Notes: a model not told the origin generated them from the letters alone. Shown: positions 12,528 to 25,832, counted from the stretch's first letter. The stretch: 64,000 nt of DNA from Brachyhypopomus gauderio (GCF_052324685.1 NC_135225.1:13021704-13085703); one strand, 5' to 3'. Made by a program: numbers and translations.

Positions 12528-14237
12528 TTACTTGTGCTTATAGAATCCCTCTCCAGTTTTCTTGCCCCACTTTCCTTCTGACACTAGCTTGTTGAGCAGG
12601 GGGCTTGGTGCAAACAGGGGGTTCTCAGGGTCCATCTCATTCCAACCTACAACCACATGAGCAAAATCAACACGTATAAGTCAAAAATGCCAGCTCACAT
12701 TGACTTATCTACACAAGTACTTGCCATCAATGATGAATTTTGACGTGTCCAATCCAACATAGTCCAGAAGCTCAAACGGCCCCATGGGGTACCCGGCACC
12801 GAGCTTCATGGCTACGTCAATGTCCTCTTTTGAACCATGACCTGGAGGGTCATAGAGATGAGATGAGCTGCAAACCTGCTGATGGAAGCCATTGTACCTT
12901 TAGTGCAGGAGTGCATTCTTTATTTATCCAGGGGTGGAGGTGTACCTCGCTCGTGTAGACGCACAGCCTCAATCAGGTACGGCACAAGCAGCCGGTTCAC
13001 TATGAAGCCTGGAGTGTCCTTGGAGAAACATTGCGTGAGGTGAGTCAACCATTTTAATAGTTCATAGGTTGTGTTGATGACCTACCTTCGATATCAAATG
13101 TACTTTGGGTAACAAACACTCACTTTGCAGGACACCGGATGCTTTCCTAGAGCTCTGCTGAAATCCAGGAGCGCATCAAAGGTCTCCTGGCTCGTGGCCG
13201 GGGCCTGCACCACCTGAAACCATGAAACGTCATAAATGGACGGTGTACATTTTTTCACAACTGCCAGACCTTTGCCAAAACTGCCTGCAAATTATTCAAA
13301 CTAAGTTTGCACACTGCTGATACAGAGAACATACAACATAAACAAAATGGTTAGCAGCACAATGCAAGTTCTCTCTCCTGCTTGTGGAGTCCCACCAATC
13401 AGCACTATCTGAAGAGCAATGTGTTCAAGAGACTTAACTGTTGTTCTGCAGTTTGTGAGGTGAATGGTGACTAATATGTAGTCAGTGACTGTGTATGAAT
13501 TAATTTTATGTTATTATATGACAGCTGTGCAATCTATTTTGCACATTTTATACAGCCTAGTAAATATTTTAATTTTGGTTATAAAGAACGCCTTATAAGG
13601 ACTTAACTTATGTTATTTTGCAATGCAACGACAACAAAGAAATTTACATTTTTTACTAAATAAACCAAAAACGTGCAGGTGGTGTGTATCCGCACGCTCA
13701 CCTCCACCAGCTTCATCATGGGAACGGGGTTGAAGAAATGGAGTCCTCCGAAGCGGTCCACCCTGCCAGTGGAGCTGGCGATGTCCGCAATGGGCAACGA
13801 GGACGTGTTGCTTGCAAAGATGGTGTTCCTGGCAGGGACAGAGCACTCTGCACCAAACCAGTCTGATAACATAACATACATATTCCACTGTTATCAGACT
13901 CTGCATGGCTGGGACAGTGGTCATCAGCTGTTATTCCACCATCATCACTGTTCACACAGGGTCTGGTCCGGGTGGTGACTCAGGCATCCAGTGAAAACAC
14001 TGAGTTCTAAAATGCAATCCAGAAAGGCCCAAGACTGACTCCAAAGGTCTAGTCTAAGGAACCGGGTCTCACTTACTCTGGAGCCACTTTATCCAGTGCT
14101 GAGAAGAGATCTCGTTTAACTTTGAGGTTCTCCACAATGGCCTCCACCACCAGGTCCGTGTTCTTCACCACAGAGGCAGCATCTGTACTCGTAGAAATGT
14201 TCTGCAGTACCTTTTGAACAAACTCCTCCCCAGCCTG

Positions 14238-14324
<87 letters not shown>

Positions 14325-15231
14325 AGAGAGAGAGTAGGAGAGAGAGAGTGGGAGAGGGCCGGTTGACTGAGAGTCATCCATGCACATTTTCTCTCTGCAT
14401 TTTTGGTGTTTTAACGGCACCATTAGTGACACTCATTTGACAGCCAACCTCAGGTTTGTCTGCAAACTTCTTCTTCACCACTCTCTTCAGGCTGCCCTCG
14501 ATGCCCTTAGCGGATTTCTTCAGGATGTCCTCGCACGTGTCCACCAACACCACGACATGCCCCGTAGCTGCAGCCACCTGGCAAAGCAGGACACCCTTGG
14601 TAAGATCAAATCAGTTCAACCAGAATTTCCTGATGATGTTTTTACTGATGATTTTAAGGGAGGACTTTACACATAAACAAGTCAGTAATGGCTGCAAAAC
14701 TACAGCAAGTTAGTCCATCAGATCATGTTAGTAGGTTAGTTAACTAGCTAATGTGCCCGTGTCCCTACTCACCTACAGTCAAGTGTCTAGCTGGGTTCAT
14801 ATGTCAACAAGAACTCAATAACAGTTTCCACTAAACACCAAGGACACACTTTATGTAGCTGGCATTAACATGACATTAAAAACAAACTAAACTAAAACCT
14901 ATACAATCAATTTCACACTGCAAAATACTCATAAAATCTGGACTTCATGCTTATTTAAACATCTACTGAGAGTACAATATGTGTGCAGGGGTAGTTACAT
15001 AACCAACCTACTCACTGTTGCAGCAACGCTAGCTAGCTAGATTAGCTAGTTGCTAGCTACGAAGCTATTAGCTGCCTAATGCAAATAAATATAACCAGCG
15101 AAACGTGTGGTTACCTGCGCAATGCCTGAACCCATTAAACCACCCCCGATTACAGTGACATGTTTAATCGCTGCACCTCGGACACAGGATAATGACAGAC
15201 TTCTGACAATCTGATGCGTAAAGAAAGCCAT
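12528..15231 (-). CDS. hadh: HADH, mitochondrial 3-hydroxyacyl-CoA dehydrogenase (8 exons, complete)
   Basis: The enzyme oxidises L-3-hydroxyacyl-CoA to 3-ketoacyl-CoA with NAD+ in the mitochondrial matrix, the third step of short- and medium-chain beta-oxidation. Coding exons: 15115-15231, 14449-14577, 14077-14234, 13702-13828, 13124-13213, 12946-13018, 12725-12841, 12528-12646. They sum to 930 bases (309 aa; human 314) and all phases close. The ATG begins a basic, Ser-rich mitochondrial presequence. The Rossmann motif [10 protein letters not shown] is at 29-38. HFFNPVP places the catalytic His at 165 and KLVE the catalytic Glu at 177, both offset by 12 from mature human numbering, as expected. 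The C-terminal helical domain runs from about 208. The exon 7 donor is GC (gcaagt), not GT. Intron 2 ends in a (CT)n tract that abuts the exon 3 acceptor. The gene lies in tandem downstream of CYP2U1. Confidence 0.97.
14239..14350. repeat. (GA/CT)n microsatellite at HADH exon 3 acceptor
   Basis: About 100 bases of GA on the + strand read as (CT)n on the gene strand and run straight into the acceptor cctctcag at 14235, so the microsatellite serves as the polypyrimidine tract. Confidence 0.95.
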
Positions 15232-16214
15232 ACTGCACAATCCAGGGTCCAGCGGGCAGTGGAAGTAGGTGAAAGGTCAGTGGTCACGTGGTTACTTTTA
15301 CTATGACGTTCATATACTTATTTTGTCTAGCAGGTGATGTTTCATGTTACGATGTTTCAGGTTTATAACTTCAGGTCTCAGCTGTGTTTTTATTTATTTT
15401 AGGCCGTTTTTTTTTTTTACATACCAGGTCTCGGTTTACAAGACATCAAGCATAAAACTAATTTTTTAAGAGCAATGCATGCAAGTTGATCATACAAAAG
15501 CCGTTAAGGCTATACAATGTTAAATAGTTTTCAGAAATGTATTTCTTACCATGTTCGAGTAAGAAAGCAGAGTACAACACGATCACCAGCCGTGATGCTT
15601 CAGTGCTCTACCAGTAAACATCAAAGAATTATGATTGACAAATTGAGAAATTGTTTCCCACACTGTAGATGTAGTGTATAATTTTTAAACTTCCATTTAA
15701 TCATTTGATTTCAAACTTCATTTTTAATGCAACCTGATTGTATTTATTTCTCTTTCCTCCTATACATAAATTAAGTACCATTTAGTAGAATTGAAAACCA
15801 TTGAAGGTAATAAAGGAAGTAAACCACAATTGAAAAAGTGCTTCTAATTAATGGAAGCTAGAGCACTGGAGTTTCTGAGTCCACAAGAAAGTACTAAAAC
15901 CTTTAAAAGGTTATAAAAAAAAGGAGTTTTTCAATTAACTCCTTGTCAGAATTAATGTAATTGTCCAACTCTATGTCCACCATTTTCATGTCAAGATCAT
16001 GATTCTCAAATAAAGCTGTCAGTCAAAGCTTGAACTCAGCATCGTCCGGCCCAGTCCAAATCTGATCAGCCTTCCATTGGGTGTGCAAGCCAGACTTTAA
16101 GCACCGGCCCCGTATTCACCAAACACTGCTTCACTAAGATCCCGTTAAGCAGCAAACGGACGTCTCAGAGCAGCACGGTGGTCTCCCCCATAGTGACAGG
16201 ACGGTTCCAACGGG
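15232..16214. other. HADH/CYP2U1 spacer: HADH promoter side and CYP2U1 3' UTR
   Basis: About 980 bases separate the HADH start codon from the CYP2U1 stop codon; both genes run on the minus strand. The HADH promoter must lie here, and no TATA box is evident just upstream of 15231. An AATAAA on the minus strand at 15748-15743, about 470 bases after the CYP2U1 stop, is the best candidate poly(A) signal for CYP2U1. No other coding sequence was seen. Confidence 0.6.
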
Positions 16215-19021
16215 TCAGCGGGCTGTCGCGCAGACGGAGTACTCGCTGGGGGCCAAAGTGAGGCCGAAGCGGCCCTGGAGGGACGGGGCCCGGTGGCCCT
16301 CCGGCAGGCGGAAGGTGAAGGCCTGCATCAGGCTGCTGAACATCAGGAAGACCTCCATCTTGGCCAGCTGCTCCCCCATGCACACCCTCCGACCTGGACG
16401 TAGACCACCAAACATCAGGTCAGCTTTAAAACGCATCACTCCAAGTTCAGCACCACCATCATTAAGGAACATTTTCTTTTGTGTTTATTTAAACTACCAA
16501 CCCCTTTCAATGTGGCCCACATAAAGAATTAAACTCCCTGGACCAAAGGAATAGGTGAAACCATGATGGTAAGATGACTGCATTACCCATTAGCCTCCAT
16601 GTAGCGTTATATTACTATGACTATTTAATATTTGTCTTATTAATATATATCTTATTGTATATTAACATTGCTTGTTTGTCATTTATTACATGATTTATTT
16701 TTATATAGTCGTTATCTTTGCCACTGCTATTGTTTTAGGCATTCAGAGCTCCGAGTTATACTCTGTGAAAATATGAGCCGCAGCTATTGTGAAATCCAGG
16801 CATGTGTCTTTTATATGTCAGCAGGTAGTCTGTTGCATTCAGCATTCCATAAAATATTCCCAAACAGCATTTATGAACTGTACCTATTCCAAACGGAATG
16901 AAGAATTCTTTCCTAAGAAGCTGTCCCTGCTCATCTAGAAAGCGAGAAGGGTTGAACTCATCTGGGTTCTCCCACACACTGGGATCTCTATGGACCGACC
17001 AGAGGTTTGGGATGATCACTGTGCCCTTGGGAATAGTATACCCTCGAAATTCTGCACAGAGAAGATTTTTGGTTTCAAATGGCATTCACATTTTATTTGC
17101 ATGCTTCTCTCTGCATGTCTAATACATTCAAAAATGTAGTTTCACTGTCACGAATGGAAGACAAATTAGTGTTACAATCATAAGAGTTATGTGCAGAGCT
17201 AGCACTTTTGTTCCCAGCTACAGAAACCCACTGTCTGGTTCCCCTTTTTAACCTGTGGTTTTGGAGGCCATGTGAGGTATGGAGAGCGGAACCACCACAG
17301 TCATCCTCTGGACCTCCATGATGGTGGCCTCTGTGTAAGGTAGGGTGCCCTTATCGGTCAGAGATGGAGGTCTCCCAGATCCCACCACTGCATCGATCTC
17401 CTGCTGGACTTTCTCTGCAAGGCCAAACCAATAATCACATGACATGTGACCTCCTATGGAGCCCTTATCAAGGACTGTGTTATCTGCACATGTTAACATT
17501 TCTTAACAATTTATTGCATGGTAACACAGGACTTTATCAGCAATATGCACAAAAGCTTGGTAAGCACTGAAAGAGTTTAAACAAATATAAATTCCCCCTG
17601 TAAAAAAACAACCCGAACCTTTAATAATTTGACACAATGCAGTTAATGCACAATCGCGCATGTACCTTGATCATCATTTATAACTGCATGGAGGTGGCTG
17701 AGTACCTTGGACATCAGGGTGTAAACACATGTACAACACCATCCACAATATGCTGTTAGTGGTAGTGTCAGTGCCTGCAACGAACAGGTCGCCTATGATG
17801 AAAAAGAGGTAATCTTCTGAAAACCCACTCTCCTCTGACCCTGACGCGTCTCCTTGGGCCAGCATCTCTACCAGGTACATGTCTATAAAATCCCTGGGGT
17901 TCTGTGGGTCCAGCGTGGCTCTGTGTCGGGCTATGATCTTCTTGAGGAAAGCAGTCATGTCCTTCTCCACCCGGCGGAGCTGCGCAAAGACCCCAAACGG
18001 CAGGCGGTAGAGCCAGGGGAAGATATTGATGAGCACGGCGGCACTGTTCATACTGAGCTCCAGGCCGTGCGCCATGTGGTCCATCTGCGTGTGGAACTCC
18101 TTGTCCTGGGGGTCGAAGCGTTGCCCCAGAGTGATGGACGAGATGACGTTGGACACGGCGTTGCTGATCAGGGGCGCCAGGTTCACGCCCGACCCCCCGG
18201 GCTCCTGGCTTCTCCTCAACAGCTCAGCCTTCACCATGTCAAAGCCACTCTGGATGCAGGGCTCCAGACTCAGCTTGCCAAGGCCGAAACTGCGCAGAGT
18301 GGCATGGCAGAACCTGCGCTGCTTTCGCCAGACCGGGCCGTAAGGGGCAAACACGATGCCTACACACATAAACAAGCAAAGCTCTTCTATAGAAACCAGT
18401 GTCATTTTACACTATACTTTCCTTTTATTATATGCAATGTTCCCTGTTCTGCTCTCTCATTGTACACTTTACTCAAACATCAGGAAGCCATCGCTAAAGG
18501 TTGCTCCACACAGTCACACCTGTCAAGGAGGGCCTGCGAGAAAATTAAAACTGCATGGCTGGCATCGTCTTACCTTTACGTTTGGTCAGAATAGTGACGA
18601 GAGGTATGTCAGGTCTGTCGGAGAACACCTCCGCGTTATTAGATAGTGCGTCTTTGATGATCTCATATCCAGTTAACACCACTACCAGCTGACTCCCTAC
18701 AAAGATGCTGTACAAGTTACCATACAGTTTGGACAGTTCCATCAGGCCAACTTGTGGCGAAATCGGACTGCCTTTACTTTTGTCATATTCTTTATCCTGG
18801 CGTACAAAAAGTTTTAAAACAAAAGGCGGCAGAAATAACCTTCCGAAGTTACCCACAACGGGTAGAGGTCTTGGTCCTGGGGGGATGTTCAGAAACGCCG
18901 TATGTCGTCGGTACTGCCGCAGCAAATAAAAAACGACAACGAAAACAGTGAAGACGACGATGTTAACGGAGGAAGATGCCGTGAGCTTGACACGCTCCCA
19001 CATCTCACGCAAACCTTCCAT
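16215..19021 (-). CDS. cyp2u1: CYP2U1, cytochrome P450 family 2 subfamily U (5 exons, complete)
   Basis: This membrane-anchored haem monooxygenase hydroxylates long-chain fatty acids (omega and omega-1) in the ER and mitochondria in mammals. Exons: 18574-19021, 17706-18359, 17253-17414, 16884-17051, 16215-16393. They total 1611 bases, 536 aa (human 544), and phases close. A hydrophobic anchor lies at about 19-34 and the proline hinge PPGP at 47-50. The I-helix AGTDT is at 344-348, the K-helix EVQR (ExxR) at 401-404, and the haem loop FGIGRRVCMG at 475-484 with Cys482 as iron ligand. Similarity to CYP2U1 runs the whole length, including the EVFSDRP and ISNAVSN regions. The five-exon structure is simpler than the nine exons usual in CYP2 genes and is typical of CYP2U1. 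All invariant motifs are intact, so the gene looks functional. A 246-codon open frame on the other strand of exon 2 is a shadow. Confidence 0.97.
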
Positions 19022-19758
19022 GACTCCACACCACAGCCCAGGTGAGCACTAATGACACGGTAAGCAGCTTTCAGCTTTCATTGCGTTATGATTTCCGCTT
19101 ATCACACTCGGGGTCAGTCACGCGCCGCAGTTGTTGTGGTACTGAGGTGGTTCTCTCCGTTAGTGTTTCATTGGTTACGTACTGGACCGGCAGTGGCGCA
19201 CGAGGAGAGCAGGGCGGTTGCGCAGGGGAGCGCGAGCCAATCCGGTGCAACGTCGACGCTGTGTTCGGTGTCGGCGTGCGCAAAAGTCACTTTGGAAATA
19301 CGCATATTTAGTGCGTTTGACGATGCACGGCCATATCTGTGAGATTCGCATTTACTTGGGATATTTATGATTTCACACGTATTTATATGTAATGACAAAC
19401 AACGTACACTCTGATTTTACAAATGTTTAATGTTATCTTTCGTAAAAAAGTAATCTACAAAACAAAACCAAACGAAAAGAAACCTCAGCAGTCGATAGCT
19501 ATACAGTCTAACAACATTGCATGCAATAGAAAGGCACAATTGTGACGGTACAAAAGCTAGACGGGTTCGGATTTGTTGCAGCAAGAAAACGAGATCAAGT
19601 GAGGCATTTTAATGAGTGAAGAAAGCGTGAACACCGTCTGTTTGTTGATTGCTGCTACCTTTTGATGTTAAAAAGCCTAAATGGTGTGTAGCCACTCCAG
19701 ACCCAGCAGTGGATGCAAAAGTGCCAATAAAATTGAGCATTTGAAAAGTACATTAATT

Positions 19759-19850
<92 letters not shown>

Positions 19851-20085
19851 TATTATATATATATATAATTTAAAAAATAAATGCAAACAGTAAATTGTTA
19901 AGTTAGAATAAATTTTGCATATTTCAGTCATTAAAAAAGGGCTCAATGTATTTGCCTCTCCTTATGTTTTAACCTGAGCCCCATGAGCTCTTGGCTCAGT
20001 CTTTGGTATGCTTTATATGCAACATTTTACACAGCCATAAATAAAACACATAGACCACATAATATGGTGATAATGACAAGAAAAG
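19022..20085. other. CYP2U1 promoter region and SGMS2 3' side
   Basis: 19022-19290 is relatively rich in CpG (cgcgccgcag, gcgcacgagg, gtcggcgtgcgc) and sits directly upstream of the CYP2U1 ATG, so it is the likely promoter; there is no clear TATA box. 19762-19842 is an (AT)n microsatellite followed by a T-run. The rest is AT-rich, with nothing recognised. Confidence 0.6.
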
Positions 20086-20350
20086 CAACAGCAGTGGGCG
20101 GTGCTGTGGTGAGGGGGAGGAGTCACTCCTGCACTATGGTGACAATGAAAGTGGATGGATCTGTGATGAGGGGGAGGAGTCACTCCTCCCATGCGTTCTG
20201 CACAATGGTGATAATGGCAGTGGACTGATCAGCGATGAGTGGGAGGAGTCACTCCTCCTGTGAACTTCGCACCATGGTGACAATGGCAGCAGCAGTGGGC
20301 GGAGCATTGGTGAGGAGGAGGAGTCACTCCTCCCGTGCACTCTGCACCAT
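20086..20350 (-). repeat. Minisatellite built from the SGMS2 stop-codon region
   Basis: Four copies of a 57-75 bp unit share the palindromic core gaggagtcactcctc, at about 20119, 20176, 20245 and 20320. The last copy is the true end of the SGMS2 coding sequence, and its TGA falls inside the palindrome. On the minus strand the three downstream copies still encode versions of the SGMS2 C-terminus: TMVRSSQEE-stop, TIVQNAWEE-stop and TIVQE-stop, against the genuine TMVQSAREE-stop. Confidence 0.9.
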
Positions 20351-23300
20351 GGTGTACTTCTTGCAGGGGTTCTTCAGACAAGCCGGGGGCCACGTGACTG
20401 GCCAGCAGTAAGAACAAGGCACCTGGGTCTGGACGTTGCGCTCCATAAAATTAAAGATGGGGTTCCACCAGGTGTGGGTGAGGTAGCTGCCAGGTGAACA
20501 CTTCAGGGCCTGTTGATATAAGGCAGAGAAATTAGCCTTCAAAGTCAAGAGAGCAGCATTTAAAGCCAAGAAAAGCAAATTCTATTTTTAGAGAGCAATT
20601 GATAAACTGAGGTAATTTGTAAAGGTATTTATTTATTTTTATCACAAATTATATCTCGGTTGTTTAATGATATTAAATAATTAACTATTAAACTATAAAC
20701 ATCACATCTTATTATACAAAAAAAGCCTACAGTAATACTGCATACAAACAAATAAATGAAGGCACGTCACAGACATTTGCTACCAAGAGGGGGCATAAAG
20801 ATCTTCCAAGATAAATTCTACATATTTTTTTCTGCCTGCAACAGGATCACAGTTTTCTTCTCAGTTTCATGGTGTTAATCCTTCTCTCATTCTGTTGAAG
20901 GCTGAGACTGTGTTCAGAGACAACGATCAAGTTGCCACTCCAGCACTCTCTAATGGCCGACGCCATCCTCCTGAGCTTGTAAACATGCCGAGCAGGAGCT
21001 TTACTGCTCTGGGTTTCATCACTCTCCCTCTGCCTCGAACCCACACACACAGCGAAGTTCAGAACGTAGTGCCAGTGAGTGCATGTTCCGTTTCAAACAC
21101 AGTCTCAGCTGAGGTTTGTGTCCTTTTGAGGACTTTGAAAGGGTGCAGAACGGAACAAATATGGACAATTCACCACAAACATCTGTGTTCCAGCACAGTG
21201 CCTAATGGGTTTTCCAGTGCTGGGCATGCGTCTACTTTCGCATGAATTTCACACTGTAATTATATACAACAAAGATTTCTGTCGATGACAGTACAATGCA
21301 GACCTTTCTGAACCCTTAACTGAACTGATACCAAATTAAATAAATGTAAATAGCTGTGTAAGCAGCATACCTGTACGTTTGTCATGGTGTGATACCAGTA
21401 GAAGAGGCGGGTGGTAATGAAGTAGGCGACAACCACATCCACGCTGTAGTGCTCGTGAGCAACCAGTATGCACACAGAGCCCACAGCAGCCAAGAGCCAA
21501 CAGAGCAGGTGGTACCACCAGAATGAGCGGGGTGAGTCTGCAGGAAGTGGGGGGAGGGGTACCGGTTACTGCAGTATTCCACTCTGTGCTGTGTACTGTG
21601 CTGTGAGTGGATCAAAGAACGTCAACTTCCAGACTTACTACTAAAGTTAACAGTCAAGTGACAGTCAAATGAATTTTATTTAAACATTCTTATGATATAC
21701 TTTTTTTAGGTTGAAGTTGAATTCAGTTAACACCTCAGATGATAGGCTCTTGTGTAACTTATTCAACTATTATAAATAGTTTTGCTTCCACAGTGCCGAC
21801 AAGCTAAACTTGTAATATGTCAACCATGGTCTGTTGTGATTTTGGAAACTTTTGGACAGTCTCCCTTACTGTATTCTTCTGTTTATTCGTTTGTACCGCC
21901 CCTCTTTGGTGGTTAACTAATCTCAGGCCTCACAAACAGGTGTGAGGGTGGGTAAAGGGAGGCGGTGCTGTTTGAGAAGGCTGAGGAGAGCACGCCTCAG
22001 ACACTCACACTCTTTGATGAAAAGGTAGGTGAGGGTGAGCATAACCGTGTGGCCGCTGTACAGGAAGTCCCCACACATGATGTGGGAGCCGTTGATGGAC
22101 AGCCCGGCCCCGGAGATCAGCTGCAGAATTCTCTGCAACTTGGCCTGAGAATCACCATAGAGCTGTAAGAAGAGGGAGGGAGGGACAGAGAGGGAGAGAG
22201 AGAAAGTGATTTAAGATCTTTAACTGTTCTCTTATTTAAACATCAGCTTGGTGTTTGTTCACAAAGGATATTACAATGACACTGGGCATTTCTACCACAT
22301 GGCACGTCTAGGACATGCCAGTCTTAGTGCCTGAACGCTGTAGGCTGACATTTCATTTACCTTTGGGGCACAGGTCATGTGGACGCCAGGCACGGGTAAG
22401 GTGGTGATGTACATGGTGATGCAGCGATACAGGTACAGAGTGCCTATTAGGAAGAAAAACCTTCTGCCCACAATCGCCCTGGAAATGTAGCACAGGGTGT
22501 GGGTGTTTGATTAATACAGTGTGTTTTATGGAGAGTAAATGTCACAATGTGTGGTTATGTCACGTGCAAGTAAAGCAGGTCTGTTTTTCTCCAGCACTTC
22601 ATGAAGGAGGTTATATGATGCTGCTACCCAGAGGTCTCATAAACTCTCACCTTAAAGTGTGGCATTACAGGCAGGAGACCTCAACATATACATTTTAACA
22701 TCTTCCACTGGGACTTTAAGAACATTCTGTATATTAAATCATTTATAATATTATAATATAAATCTCAATCATATTATTTAACATAATAGTGTGAATGGGA
22801 TGCCATTCTGCTACCATGAGTAATTATATACTCATATGAAAACACTTCAAGATTTGTGCCTATTTTACATATTTATTTATTTGTTAATCTAAAACCGTAA
22901 AAGATGAATGAAATATAGTCTAACTAATCAGTGAAACGTAACAATGAAATATTGAGACAATCATGTCAAAACGACTTCCTAAAATACTCCCTCATGGTTT
23001 CTGCCTCCAGCCTGTAGACAGGGTTAGGCAGGCAATGTTATCGAGTTATCAAGATGGCGCCATGCTGTCAGCCTGACCTGGCGTTCCGCCGAGCTGAAAC
23101 GGGCCAGTTTGTGAGCATGCTCAGTAGCATGTGCGCACGGTGCTGTGTTGCCGCTCACCGATATCTGTGGAAGAGCCACTGCACGGCCCAAATTCCCACA
23201 AGCAGCATGCCGTTGACCTCGGTCACCGTGAAGGCCCAGTTCACGCGGTCGATGTAGTCGAAGAACTTGTCCGGCAGGGGCGGGGTGTTCTCCTTAGCCG

Positions 23301-23601
23301 GGACCCTCTCGTGCACCACCGTGATCATGACGGTGGTGAGCACCAGGTTGAAGGCGGCGTAGGCGAACGCGATAATCGTCTTCCACCATTCTGACGGCAG
23401 CCGAGTGCCCTTGCTCTCCGGCACCGAGATCTTCACGTAGTCCCGGTGCCGCGCCAGACCTTTGCGCAGGCCGTTTCTCGTCACGTCTTGGGCCTCCGCG
23501 GGGCTGTGCACGGGACAGGCCGGGCCCCCGGGGACCCCCGGCCGGGCGCTGCCATGCACATCTGTCGGGTGCCGCTCACACTGGTGACCCGAGGACGCCA
23601 T
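20324..23601 (-). CDS. sgms2: SGMS2, sphingomyelin synthase 2 (5 coding exons, complete)
   Basis: SMS2 transfers phosphocholine from phosphatidylcholine to ceramide, giving sphingomyelin and diacylglycerol, mainly at the plasma membrane. Coding exons: 23159-23601, 22361-22478, 22009-22162, 21371-21537, 20324-20509. They give 1068 bases, 355 aa (human 365), and phases close. There is no SAM domain, which separates it from SGMS1. The core starts at EWWKTIIAFAYA, with TTVMITVVHERVP and PPLPDKFFDYIDRV close to mammalian SMS2. The lipid phosphatase-like triad is complete: His225 in CGDFLYSGHT, and His268 and Asp272 in HEHYSVD. The C-terminal tail has Cys326, 329, 338 and 343, matching the palmitoylated cysteine cluster. 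The ATG at 23601 is the first in frame. A 5' UTR acceptor (ctttcattag) may lie at 23765. Tail repeats follow the stop. Confidence 0.96.
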
Positions 23602-25754
23602 GATGGCCCCACACGTTTCCCCCACACGCTACCCCACACGCTAATCACTACACAGCTGCTCACACACAAAACCACATGCACTCCGAAATAGGCTGGGCTA
23701 TTTCCACGTCTCTGCTGAAAATGAAAGGTTCCGGATCCCAAGGGTTTGGGTGTGACTGGAATCCCTAATGAAAGAAACACAGAAAGAAAGAGGGACGCTG
23801 ATCTCATACAACACTGAAAGAATTCAGTCATTTTAAATGAATAATAATAATCAATAAAAGCTCTTTGTAACCACAAATAAACAATGCTCTTATACTGAGA
23901 GGAAAACGTCACAGTACTTTACTATTATTAGAAATGCTTGTCTTCACTCAGAGTAAAACAACAGAAGACCCGCAGTGTTGTCTAAGCCTTTCACAAGAAC
24001 AAGGTTTTCTACCACACCAACGTGTGCTTTGGATAAAGCCATGAGTCACATCTACACACTTCATAAAACTATGTAACCTAACATCCACCACCAGAATGTA
24101 TGAACATACATAACTGCTGGAGAAGTGTGTGGACAGACATGTTCATCAGTATGAAAGCTTGCTCTTAACACAGTGATGGGAACATGCCATTCTCTGGGGC
24201 CACGCAAGCCACAAAGCACATTTCTGCAACTGTTCTACCGTTACCATGCACTCACTGAGGTCTGTAAAGACGTCGGGAAACCTGACCTGGGATCAGCATT
24301 CCTGCTCTAAGATGCTTTGTGGACACAAGCCCTGGGTGCCTTAAACCTAGACGTGGGGAATAAAAGGACACGCTGAGATTCCAGGGCGTTAACCGTGGTT
24401 GCAGCTTTGAGCAACTTCTCTGCCTGCCTCCCTTGCCAGCTCAGCCCCTCGACGTAGGCCAGCGTCTCCCTGCCATGTATCTGCCTTCTGCCATTACCTG
24501 GAAGCTTGCCAGAAATCAACAGTAGCTTTTTGATTCAAGCAGCATGCTGGGTTCAGGAACCCAACACTAGTATCAAACGACCTGGGTCTGAGGTTATGCC
24601 CTGAACAACCCCCCCGCTCTCATTCTCCTCTTCAATAACACCACAGTTCAAGGTTTTTGCAAAATCTAAAATAGTTTTGGAGAATAAAGAAATCTAGCTT
24701 ATTTATTTTACACAATTTTTATCCTTGAATATGCATACTATGAAAATCTATAGAAAAGTATTAAATAACTACTTAAGAACAAATTCACATGTACTGTGTA
24801 TATTCCCAACAGAAAGCAGAGGACCCGATTACGTACAGGTAAGCATACAGTATAGCTTACACTGCCTGGGAAAAGGCCACGTGGTCCCCCAGTGAGACCC
24901 TTCCCATGTGAGAGGCACCTTCTCACACGGCCAAGCCCGCAGGAGGGTGAGCGGGGCTCATAGCTCGCTGAGATGCTTTCTGGACCTGCCTGCACACTTC
25001 AAACACTCTCTGAAGGTGAAAGGTGCATGGTAAGAAATTCCACTTCATACGGAGATCGCTCTGGAGCAGCTACTGAACGAGCATCTCCTTGTAGGTTTAC
25101 TGATAGCATCTTTTTGCAGCACACGAGCAATATGAGCCTGGTTAGGCACGAGAAAACAGCCGTACGGGGGCAGAGGTGACACAGACCGCGGGCAAGGGAG
25201 CTGCCCTCCTGATGGCTTCTCCCTAACCTCAGGCTGTGTCAACATTCCTATCCTCCTTCAACAGTCCTATCTACGCCCACCGTGCCAGGTCTGCTCATGT
25301 TATCGTGACATTAGTCTCTCGGCTGGATTGTGTGTGTCTTGGACGTCTGGCTAAGGGTCAAACCAGATTTGACCAGCGTGACCAGCCCAATACACTGTAC
25401 ACACTCTACAACACACATTCCGCTGCATATGCGCATCTGCTGTATGGGTGTAGTCACTTACAAGAAGTGGAGAAGCGAACAGTGTCACAGCGTCAGTGTT
25501 TGGTTAGAAGACCGGTGCGATTCACATTAAGTGGCAGCCATTTACAGGACATAACATTTGCCTGATCATAATTCCTCAGAGGAGCAAAATGAAGGATGGC
25601 ATGTTCAGTGCAGATTTGTGTGGCTCTGATCTAATTACAGAGAATCCTCAGCTGCAAACACAAGAACATATCTGGAATGGCCTTGTCCCAAAGAGCTTCA
25701 CTTAAAAGCCCCATTAGCAGATCTCTTCTCTCAAATGCACCTCAATATACAGCA

Positions 25755-25757
<3 letters not shown>

Positions 25758-25832
<75 letters not shown>

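Noticed and set aside
17854-18594. 246-codon frame on the + strand
   Set aside because: It is antisense to CYP2U1 exon 2, which has full family similarity and correct splice sites.
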